Shown piece by piece: positions 1 to 5,074 of a stretch of 5,303 nt of DNA (positions are counted from its first letter, which is position 1; every line of letters starts with the position of its first letter). The notes beneath the pieces were generated by a model that worked only from the letters and a program-made list of their open reading frames with translations, made no database searches and had not been told where the DNA came from. Source of the stretch: JAZLEZ01 sp045615505 (GTDB lineage: Bacteria; Spirochaetota; Spirochaetia; Sphaerochaetales; Sphaerochaetaceae); NCBI GenBank assembly GCA_045615505.1, contig JAZLEZ010000053.1:1-5303 (forward strand). The letters run 5' to 3'. Made by a program: the position numbers and the translations under genes.

Positions 1-440
1 ATCTTTCCGTCTTTCTGGAGTTTCTTAATCTCTTCCATTCCGTCACGTCTTATATTTCTGATGGCAACACGGGCATTTTCCGCACTTGATTTAGCCTGTT
101 TTGAAAGTTCTTTTCTTCTGTCTCCTGTGAGAGGAGGAAAGTTGATTCTGAGAAGCTTTCCGTCATTTGAAGGATTCAGACCCAGATCGGCTTTCTGAAT
201 GCCTTTTTCTATTGCGGATAATAGGCTTTTATCCCAAGGCTGGATTACAACAAGCCTTGCTTCAGGAACAGAGACCGAAGCAACCTGATTAAGAGGAGTT
301 TCCTGTCCGTAATAATCTACCTTTACCCTGTCAAAGACAGCACTTGAAGCTCTGCCTGTTCTCAAGGCCAGATACTCATTACTCAAGGCCGCTACACTCT
401 TATTCATCTTGTCTTCACAGTTTGATAATACAGTCTGCAT
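1..440 (-). CDS. frr: Ribosome recycling factor (RRF), 3' end cut by window edge
   Basis: RRF works with EF-G and IF3 in the cytoplasm to split post-termination ribosomes into subunits. The visible part is 146 codons of a protein usually near 185 residues, so roughly the last 40 residues lie outside the window. Family signatures are present: a helical N-terminus with KMNKSVAAL (11-19) and LRTGRAS (26-32), the domain II segment with VDYYG (41-45) and TPLNQVA (48-54), the IQPWD stretch (66-70), NDGKLLRINFPPLTGDRRKE (92-111), and RNIRRD (128-133), which holds the conserved arginines of the domain I helix bundle. The ATG at 438-440 is chosen because a GGAGA ribosome binding site (447-451) lies 6 bases upstream and the start matches the family N-terminus. 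It lies downstream of tsf in the same direction, but a terminator-like hairpin separates the two genes. pyrH, which sits between tsf and frr in many bacteria, is absent here. No internal stop or frameshift was seen. Confidence 0.96.
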   Translation of the reverse strand, partial: MQTVLSNCEDKMNKSVAALSNEYLALRTGRASSAVFDRVKVDYYGQETPLNQVASVSVPEARLVVIQPWDKSLLSAIEKGIQKADLGLNPSNDGKLLRINFPPLTGDRRKELSKQAKSSAENARVAIRNIRRDGMEEIKKLQKDGK

Positions 441-455
441 AATATTTCTCCGGAT

Positions 456-490
456 AAAAAATGAGACACGCAGCAAAGATACTGCGTGTC
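456..490 (-). terminator. Intrinsic terminator or attenuator between tsf and frr
   Basis: A perfect 9-bp inverted repeat (GACACGCAG at 465-473, CTGCGTGTC at 482-490) encloses an 8-base loop. On the minus strand the stem is followed, after three bases, by a run of six T (461-456), the layout of a rho-independent terminator. It starts 12 bases after the tsf stop codon. The plus strand also has a T run after the stem (492-496), so the element could act in both directions. It ends 15 bases before the frr start and does not cover the frr ribosome binding site. It may end most rpsB-tsf transcripts and let only a fraction read into frr; that effect is inferred. Confidence 0.85.
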
Positions 491-502
491 CTTTTTCTGC
501 AA

Positions 503-1357
503 TCAGGCTCCGGCTCTGAATCTGCAGAATTCAACAAGTTCAATGTTTGCATTGTTGTCTTTATTGAATTTAGCAATAATCTGAGCCATTGTGAGACCGT
601 CGTCATTATAAACCTGACAAACCTGTTCCATAAGACAGATTTCACTGTAATGCTTCTTGAGCATACCTTTTGTGATTCCCTCTTTTACCTGTTCAGGCTT
701 GTTTGCAAGCTTTTCATCCTGAGCAACCTTTGCTCTGAAAATTGCAAGGTTTTCTTCTTCATACTCTTTAGGAACAGACTGTGTGTTCAGAAACATAGGA
801 TCTGCAGCACAAACATGCATTGCCGTATTGAATGCAAGTGTCTTGAAAGTTTCTGAATCAAAGATTGCCTTGTCGGCAGCCTTGAACTTTACAAGAACAC
901 CGATTGAACCTTCTGCGTGGCTGTAACCGGCAACACTTTCGTTTTCTGCGATATCAACAACAGCCATCTTCTTGATGTTCATGTTTTCATGAATTGTTGC
1001 AATGAGACCCTTTACGAGTTCTTCCATGTCAGATGTAATTTCCTTGTATCCTTTGCAAATTGCAAGATCACAGAGGTCTTTTCCGAGTTTTGCAAATTCA
1101 GCATTCTTTCCGACAAAGTCTGTTTCGCAAGTAACATTGACCATTACGGCAGTTTTTTCACCGATTGAGAAAGAAACTCTTCCTTCATCTGTAGCTCTGT
1201 CAGCTCTCTTTTCCACTGCTGCAAGACCGACTTCTTTGAGATACTTTACAGCACCGTCGAAATCTCCGTTGTTTTCTGCAAGAGCCTTCTTGCAATCCAT
1301 AATACCGGCATGGGTTTCTTCACGGAGTTTTTTGACCATTTCCATTGTGATTTCCAT
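503..1357 (-). CDS. tsf: Translation elongation factor Ts (EF-Ts)
   Basis: EF-Ts is the cytoplasmic guanine-nucleotide exchange factor that releases GDP from EF-Tu. The 284-residue length is typical of full-length bacterial EF-Ts. The N-terminal UBA-like domain is clear (VKKLREETHAGIMDCKKAL, about residues 8-26), followed by the core with the EF-Tu-contacting TDFV motif (79-82) within CETDFVGKNAEF. The C-terminal part contains the NxQSVPKEY-like segment (about 191-198) and a short end at FRFRAGA; precise subdomain limits cannot be set by eye. The ATG at 1355-1357 is preceded by GAGGAG with 8 bases of spacing. That ribosome binding site lies inside the last two Glu codons of rpsB, whose stop is only 5 bases upstream, so the genes form one operon and are probably coupled in translation. 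Downstream comes the hairpin before frr. ATG codons at residues 5 and 7 are alternative starts but fit the ribosome binding site less well. Confidence 0.97.
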   Translation of the reverse strand: MEITMEMVKKLREETHAGIMDCKKALAENNGDFDGAVKYLKEVGLAAVEKRADRATDEGRVSFSIGEKTAVMVNVTCETDFVGKNAEFAKLGKDLCDLAICKGYKEITSDMEELVKGLIATIHENMNIKKMAVVDIAENESVAGYSHAEGSIGVLVKFKAADKAIFDSETFKTLAFNTAMHVCAADPMFLNTQSVPKEYEEENLAIFRAKVAQDEKLANKPEQVKEGITKGMLKKHYSEICLMEQVCQVYNDDGLTMAQIIAKFNKDNNANIELVEFCRFRAGA

Positions 1358-1362
1358 AGCAA

Positions 1363-2142
1363 TTACTCCTCATCCTTGTTTTCTACAACTTCCTGAGCTG
1401 CAAGAGCCTGCTCTTCAGCTTCCTTTTCTTCAGGGAGTGTTTCGATAATCTGTATTCCTACTTCATTGTCTGCATCACAAACAGCGTTTGCAATAATTTC
1501 TACAAAAAGGCTGATAGCTCTGATAGCATCATCATTTCCCGGAATAGGGTATGTGATATCTGAAGGGTCACAGTTTGTATCAACAACTGCTACAACAGGA
1601 ATACCGAGTCTTTTTGCTTCTGCAATTGCAAGATCTTCTTTTCTTGTATCGATAACGAAGATAATTCCCGGAAGATCTGTCATATCCTTGATACCTGCAA
1701 GGTTCTTCTCAAGTTTTGCTTTCTGCTTTGTGTAAAGAGAAATTTCTTTCTTTGTGAGGCTTTCGAAAGTTCCGTCAACAGACATTTTTTCGATTTTCTT
1801 GAGTGTTGCAATTGATTTTTTGATTGTTGAGAAGTTTGTAAGCATACCGCCGAGCCAGCGATTGTTTACATAAGGCATTCCGCAGCGCTTTGCTTCATCT
1901 TCAATTACCTGCTGTGCCTGTTTTTTTGTTCCTACGAAAAGAACTGACTTTCCGGCTTTTACCTGAGCTCTTACTGCTTCGTAAGCTTCAACGATACAAG
2001 CTGTTGTCTTTGAAAGGTCGATAATATGGATGCCGTTTCTTTCAGAGAAGATATACGGTGCCATCTTAGGATTCCAACGTTTGGTCTGATGACCGAAATG
2101 AACGCCTGCTTCGAGCAGACTTTTCATTGTTACTACTGCCAT
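1363..2142 (-). CDS. rpsB: 30S ribosomal protein S2
   Basis: S2 is a small-subunit ribosomal protein that binds late at the head-body junction of 16S rRNA and is needed for S1 docking in bacteria that have S1. From this start it has 259 residues. S2 signatures run along the length: LLEAGVHFGHQTKRWNPKM near the N-terminus, LFVGTKKQAQ (about 68-77), MPYVNNRWLGGMLTNF (about 89-104), the coiled-coil-type charged helical insert (about 107-153), and DLPGIIFVIDTRKEDLAIAE plus VVAVVDTNCDP. The C-terminus carries a Glu/Ala-rich acidic tail of about 25 residues beyond the conserved core. Two ATGs compete. The upstream one (2146-2148) is only 2 bases from AAGGAG (2151-2156), too close; the one chosen (2140-2142) has 8 bases of spacing and gives MAVVTMKSLLEAG, the usual S2 N-terminus. 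Choosing the upstream one adds Met-Lys. tsf follows 5 bases after the stop. Confidence 0.96.
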   Translation of the reverse strand: MAVVTMKSLLEAGVHFGHQTKRWNPKMAPYIFSERNGIHIIDLSKTTACIVEAYEAVRAQVKAGKSVLFVGTKKQAQQVIEDEAKRCGMPYVNNRWLGGMLTNFSTIKKSIATLKKIEKMSVDGTFESLTKKEISLYTKQKAKLEKNLAGIKDMTDLPGIIFVIDTRKEDLAIAEAKRLGIPVVAVVDTNCDPSDITYPIPGNDDAIRAISLFVEIIANAVCDADNEVGIQIIETLPEEKEAEEQALAAQEVVENKDEE

Positions 2143-2162
2143 TTTCATGACTCCTTACTTCA

Positions 2163-2178
2163 GACAGAATAATCTGTC
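2163..2178 (-). promoter_or_regulatory. rpsB leader: Small hairpin directly before the rpsB ribosome binding site
   Basis: A perfect 6-bp inverted repeat (GACAGA / TCTGTC) with a 4-base loop ends 6 bases before the AAGGAG of rpsB (2151-2156). In the mRNA it would form a short hairpin close to the ribosome binding site. rpsB leaders in several bacteria are targets of feedback repression by S2, so this is a candidate part of such a site. The stem is short and AT/GC-mixed; function is inferred from position only. Confidence 0.35.
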
Positions 2179-2209
2179 CCCAATTCTCTTTCTCTCTGCA
2201 ACCGTAAGG

Positions 2210-2270
2210 TTCAGAGGAGATTTACGCATAATTGTCAACGACATAATGCGTATGGGGAAAATTATGTCAG
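2210..2270 (-). promoter_or_regulatory. Candidate promoter region of the rpsB-tsf operon with overlapping inverted repeats
   Basis: Two -35-like hexamers are present on the minus strand. CTGACA (2265-2270) has a -10-like CATTAT (2243-2248) after a 16-base spacer and would start transcription near 2236. A perfect TTGACA (2233-2238) has no good -10; the hexamer 17 bases on is TCTGAA (2210-2215). Both fall within inverted repeats: a perfect 8-bp pair GACATAAT (2240-2247) / ATTATGTC (2261-2268), and an imperfect pair whose outer arms are ACGCAT (2224-2229) / ATGCGT (2246-2251). The repeats share the segment 2240-2251 and could be operator half-sites or alternative DNA/RNA structures. Which hexamer pair is used cannot be decided from sequence. 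No clear terminator for the upstream gene was found between 2292 and here. Confidence 0.45.
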
Positions 2271-2292
2271 ATTAGTAAATAAAATACAACGG

Positions 2293-3063
2293 TTACCAGT
2301 ACAGAACTTCTTCTTTTCTTTTCTTAATCAGAAGAACAACGGCAATTGCTATGAATACAATCAGAATTGAAGATTTGACTGCAACCATGACCCATGGATT
2401 GATATCGCTTTTGAAGAATAAAATACTGAAATTTTCTGCTTCCGGTCCGAAACATACAAGAACTTCGGAGATTTTGAAAACTAGAGCAAGAAAAAAACCG
2501 CTGATTAAGCTTTCCGTATGAAGAGCGATTAGGCACAGAAGAGATGAAAAAAAGAACGGAACTGTTATCTGCTGCAGAATCTGTACAAATCCAACATGAA
2601 TGTTTCTGACAGAAAATACTACATAAACAACAGAAGTGAAGATGCAGGCGGGTATCTTGCCGAACAACCCTTCAGATTCGTTCAGAATCAGAGACCTGAA
2701 AGCAATTTCTTTGACGAAAACTTCTGTAAACAAAGAAAGAAGCACTGTCTTAAAGAAAAGTGAAAATGTGTATTTTCTGACAATCACGCTTCCGTTTATG
2801 AAAAACATGGCAAATATGTATGTCAGCGGAATCATAATTGCACTCAGAATCCATATCCAGTTTATTCTCTGTCGTCCCAGCTTAAAGACTCTAAGTTTGG
2901 TTTTCAGAACAAATGCAATCCAAATCAGACTCAGGATAAGGACTGTTGCCATTAAGACAACAGACGAAAGACTTTCAGGTAAAATTGTATTCAGAATGGA
3001 ACAGAAACTGCAAACAAGTGCAATAATCAGTGTTGCGGAAAAAACAAGTATTTTCTTTGTCAT
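2293..3063 (-). CDS. CPBP-family (CAAX-protease-like) membrane protein with degenerate active-site motifs
   Basis: A 256-residue, very hydrophobic integral membrane protein with about seven or eight predicted membrane segments, starting at residues 5-27 and 33-53, and a basic cytoplasmic end (KKRKEE near 247-252). The arrangement resembles the CPBP/Abi family of intramembrane glutamic-type endopeptidases. Motif 1 would be KEIAFRS (118-124), keeping the second Glu (E119) and Arg (R123) of the usual EExxxR but with Lys for the first Glu. Motif 2 is a possible F-x5-H (F150, H156) instead of FxxxH. In motif 3 SLISGFF (185-191) aligns with the usual SL-hydrophobic start, but the expected His and Asn fall on A193 and K197. 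The protein is therefore either a divergent enzyme or a non-catalytic relative; its role is unknown. The ATG overlaps the smpB stop (ATGA), indicating coupling; only a weak AGGGA-like ribosome binding site is seen. It is the last gene of its operon. Confidence 0.75.
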   Translation of the reverse strand: MTKKILVFSATLIIALVCSFCSILNTILPESLSSVVLMATVLILSLIWIAFVLKTKLRVFKLGRQRINWIWILSAIMIPLTYIFAMFFINGSVIVRKYTFSLFFKTVLLSLFTEVFVKEIAFRSLILNESEGLFGKIPACIFTSVVYVVFSVRNIHVGFVQILQQITVPFFFSSLLCLIALHTESLISGFFLALVFKISEVLVCFGPEAENFSILFFKSDINPWVMVAVKSSILIVFIAIAVVLLIKKRKEEVLYW

Positions 3064-3503
3064 AGTCCCATATCCCTGGCATCTCTTTTTGCCTGTCTGT
3101 CAAGGTCTCTTTCTTTGATAGCCTGTTTCTTGTCGTGAAGGTTCTTTCCTCTGCAGAGAGAAACCTGAACCTTGACATGGTTGTTTTTGAAATAGATTTT
3201 TGTGGGAACCAGCGTAAGACCTTTTTCTTCAACCTTTCTTCTGAGTCTTTTGATTTCCTGCTTATGCACAAGAAGTCTTCTGTTTCTGTCCGGAGTATGG
3301 TTGAATATAGAGCCCTTATCGTAAGGCTGGATTGTAAAACCTACCAGTATCAGCTCATTGCAGATTACTTTTACATAAGAATCGGAGAACGAGAATTTTC
3401 CGTTGCGGACGGATTTTACTTCCGTCCCCTCAAGACTTATTCCGGCCTCTAAATCCTCGAGAATCTCGTAATTGAAATAGGCCTTTTTGTTGACTTGAAC
3501 CAT
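3060..3503 (-). CDS. smpB: SsrA (tmRNA)-binding protein SmpB
   Basis: SmpB binds tmRNA and brings it to stalled ribosomes in the cytoplasm for trans-translation. The 147-residue protein has the SmpB beta-barrel signatures: NKKAYFNYEI (5-14), AGISLEGTEVKSVRNGKFS (20-38) with DSYV (41-44), NHTPDRNRRLLVHKQEI (68-84), GLTLVPTKIYFKN (95-107), and the basic tail with GKNLHDKKQ (119-127) that normally folds in the mRNA channel. The usual DKR of the tail reads DKK. The ATG at 3501-3503 is chosen because it lies one base after the stop of the upstream gene (TGATATG), which suggests reinitiation. An in-frame GTG at 3537-3539 would add 12 residues and overlap the upstream gene, but has no ribosome binding site and adds nothing family-like. 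The stop overlaps the next gene by 4 bases. The tmRNA gene (ssrA) is not in this window. Confidence 0.95.
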   Translation of the reverse strand: MVQVNKKAYFNYEILEDLEAGISLEGTEVKSVRNGKFSFSDSYVKVICNELILVGFTIQPYDKGSIFNHTPDRNRRLLVHKQEIKRLRRKVEEKGLTLVPTKIYFKNNHVKVQVSLCRGKNLHDKKQAIKERDLDRQAKRDARDMGL

Positions 3504-3504
3504 A

Positions 3505-4830
3505 TCAATTCCATGCAATCCTGAATCCGTAATAATCACTGCACAGGAAAGGAGATACTATACCGATTGTATATGCTGTTATAGTATCCGGATTGCTTGC
3601 AAAACAACCGCCTTTGACAATGGGCTCACAAGAGAAATTATTTGTTTCGATGAAGTCCTGTATATCGGACTCGATTATGTTGTCGTTGGGAACATAATAT
3701 GTTGATGTGAATTCCCATACTCCGCCGAACATTCCTGCAGGTCCTCTGTTGCTCTTGAATGCATATAAACTTTTCGTGAAAGTGGGATCTGCTGTTGAAG
3801 CTGCGGCTGTCCATTGGATTTCAGTAGGCAGATATACTTCTTTTCCGGTTTCTTTGCTCATCCATTCGCAGAATGCCTTCGCAGCATGAAAACTGACATT
3901 TCTGACAGGTTTGAGGCTTGCAACATCAGTCGAAAGACTTACATCTTCCAAATAGTATTCATCAACAAGTTCCGCTTCAATCAGAGCCTGTTTGTTCTCC
4001 TTTGACCATTCGGGATTTGCCTTGACGAAGAATGCATACATGGTTTCATTTACCGGTATGGATGCAAGATTGAACAAACCGTAGTTGTAACCTGATACGG
4101 TGAATCCTGAGGCATTCAGTTCGCTTTTGCCCTTGATAGAGCCGTAGATCGGAAGTGTAGAACTCCTGAAAGTGTTGTTTCGTACTGCATTTTCAATGAG
4201 TGAGAAATCATACTTGATTCCGAGCGTTTCAAATGCCTCTTTTGCATCATCAAGCATTTCTTCCGTTGTGATAAACTGAATTGCAAAAAGCAGGATTTTC
4301 TCCGATTGTGCGTTTCCTTTTACTCTGTGGGCATAGGTGGAAAACAGTGGAGGATATTTATAAACTTCGTCGTAAGTTCTTATAGCAGAATAAGTTGTAA
4401 CATCTTTGAAAAAATCTCCGGATATGTCAATGACGGCTTCATCAGTAAGAGGTGCTTCTCTTTTTATTGCAGTTTTTCTGGGGAAAAGCCAAGAGAAGAA
4501 TACGGGGTGATCGACTTCTATGTTGAATTCATCTATCACATGGGAACCCACCTTGTACTTTACATTGTGAGAACCGCTTCCTACATTGATTGTAAAAGGC
4601 GTTGAACCGTAGTAATTGTCATCGATATAAACAGAGGTTCTTTCCACCATTGTGTTGTCAAAACTGACACGCATATAGCCGTCGATGATACCCGGAAGGA
4701 ATCCGACTGCAAAAATCAACATTATTGCAACAATTGAATAACAAACGAACAACCACTCACCGGGCTTCATTCCGAGCAGAGGTCTTAATTTAACCGGTTT
4801 GACTTCCGGAAGTTTGATATTTTTCTTCAT
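3505..4830 (-). CDS. Membrane-anchored PEGA / formylglycine-generating-enzyme-fold protein
   Basis: A 441-residue protein with a basic cytoplasmic N-terminus (1-25), one membrane segment (about 26-49) and a large, probably periplasmic, remainder. Residues about 55-106 resemble a PEGA domain: beta-strands with SVYIDDNYYGSTPFTI (66-81) and GSHNVKYKVG (86-95). Residues about 110-240 are not recognised. The C-terminal part (about 240-441) has the sulfatase-modifying-factor/FGE-type C-lectin fold: NETMYAFFVKANPEW (261-275), VRNVSFHAAKAFCEWMS (309-325), LPTEIQW (334-340), GGVWEFT (369-375), KGGCF (406-410) and the closing YGFRIAWN. The cysteine pair that does chemistry in true FGE (after RGGS) falls on S412 and I417, so formylglycine formation is unlikely; a structural, binding or envelope role is more plausible. 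No Shine-Dalgarno precedes the ATG, and a promoter sits almost on it. smpB follows one base after the stop. The exact role is unknown. Confidence 0.85.
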   Translation of the reverse strand: MKKNIKLPEVKPVKLRPLLGMKPGEWLFVCYSIVAIMLIFAVGFLPGIIDGYMRVSFDNTMVERTSVYIDDNYYGSTPFTINVGSGSHNVKYKVGSHVIDEFNIEVDHPVFFSWLFPRKTAIKREAPLTDEAVIDISGDFFKDVTTYSAIRTYDEVYKYPPLFSTYAHRVKGNAQSEKILLFAIQFITTEEMLDDAKEAFETLGIKYDFSLIENAVRNNTFRSSTLPIYGSIKGKSELNASGFTVSGYNYGLFNLASIPVNETMYAFFVKANPEWSKENKQALIEAELVDEYYLEDVSLSTDVASLKPVRNVSFHAAKAFCEWMSKETGKEVYLPTEIQWTAAASTADPTFTKSLYAFKSNRGPAGMFGGVWEFTSTYYVPNDNIIESDIQDFIETNNFSCEPIVKGGCFASNPDTITAYTIGIVSPFLCSDYYGFRIAWN

Positions 4831-4838
4831 AGTTAAAA

Positions 4839-4866
4839 ATTACTTAATATAAAGGTCTTTTGTCAA
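4839..4866 (-). promoter_or_regulatory. Promoter placed for leaderless transcription of the PEGA/FGE-fold gene
   Basis: On the minus strand a perfect -35 TTGACA (4861-4866) and a -10-like AGTAAT (4839-4844) are separated by 16 bases. Only 8 bases then remain before the ATG at 4828-4830, so transcription would begin at or within a base or two of the start codon. The lack of any purine-rich ribosome binding site upstream fits with this. The -10 matches the consensus at four of six positions, so support is moderate. Confidence 0.5.
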
Positions 4867-4979
4867 TCTTGATTACTTGTCTTTCCCGCCCTTGCAGTTT
4901 ATTATCTTTCCTATGAAGTTCGATAAAGATGCCATGTTTCCGCAGTTAGTCAAACATTGATAGCATAGATAAATCATTA

Positions 4980-5007
4980 CAGCAGAGGAATTTCTGCTGA
5001 TTTTTTT
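4980..5007 (+). terminator. Intrinsic terminator upstream of the transposase
   Basis: CAGCAGA (4980-4986) and TCTGCTG (4993-4999) form a perfect 7-bp stem with a 6-base loop, followed after one A by seven T (5001-5007) on the plus strand. No plus-strand gene is seen before it within the window, as its left neighbour is divergent. It is thus either a barrier against outside transcription entering the transposase gene, as known in some insertion sequences, or the remnant of a terminator belonging to a displaced gene. Confidence 0.75.
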
Positions 5008-5028
5008 GCACTTTTTAACAATTTTCTA

Positions 5029-5057
5029 TTGTGGCGCGTTGTGGTGTATGATATACT
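5029..5057 (+). promoter_or_regulatory. Extended -10 promoter of the transposase gene
   Basis: TATACT (5052-5057) is preceded by TGA (5049-5051), giving an extended -10 (TGn). A weak -35, TTGTGG (5029-5034), lies 17 bases upstream. Transcription would begin near 5064, leaving a leader of about 11 bases that includes the GAGGTG ribosome binding site (5064-5069), which lies 5 bases before the ATG. A weak -35 with an extended -10 fits low-level expression of a transposase; that consequence is inferred. Confidence 0.55.
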
Positions 5058-5074
5058 ACTTTTGAGGTGTCATT

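Noticed and set aside
461..856. Plus-strand open frame of 131 codons antisense to tsf.
   Set aside because: It lies wholly opposite the well-supported tsf gene and begins inside the terminator hairpin; its Phe/Cys-rich product is what the reverse of tsf codons gives.
1002..1448. Plus-strand open frame of 148 codons antisense to tsf and rpsB.
   Set aside because: Shadow of two conserved genes, Ser-rich translation, no ribosome binding site.
2161..2182. The TTGGGGACAG-like stretch near the rpsB leader hairpin, considered as a REP-type element linked to RAYT transposases.
   Set aside because: Only one copy is present, the stem is short, and no RAYT gene is in the window.
2261..2292. Terminator for the smpB operon after the CPBP-like gene.
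   Set aside because: The ATTATGTC/GACATAAT hairpin there has no following T run on the minus strand, so a terminator call is not supported.
2636..3118. Plus-strand open frame of 160 codons antisense to the CPBP-like gene and smpB.
   Set aside because: No family features; the minus-strand frame has membrane segments and coupled junctions that explain the sequence.
3537..3539. GTG as an upstream start for smpB, adding 12 residues.
   Set aside because: No Shine-Dalgarno, 35-base overlap with the upstream gene, and the ATG at 3503 sits in a TGATATG coupling junction.
4913..4960. Plus-strand 15-codon frame beginning ATGAAGTTCGATAAAG, considered as the broken start of a gene cut by the insertion.
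   Set aside because: Too short, no Shine-Dalgarno, and no continuation can be traced beyond the element in this window.
4873..4977. Short minus-strand reading frame of 34 codons ending in a Gly/Lys-rich tail, upstream of the FGE-fold gene.
   Set aside because: No ribosome binding site, no recognisable family, and it lies in a divergent spacer next to an insertion sequence; most likely chance.
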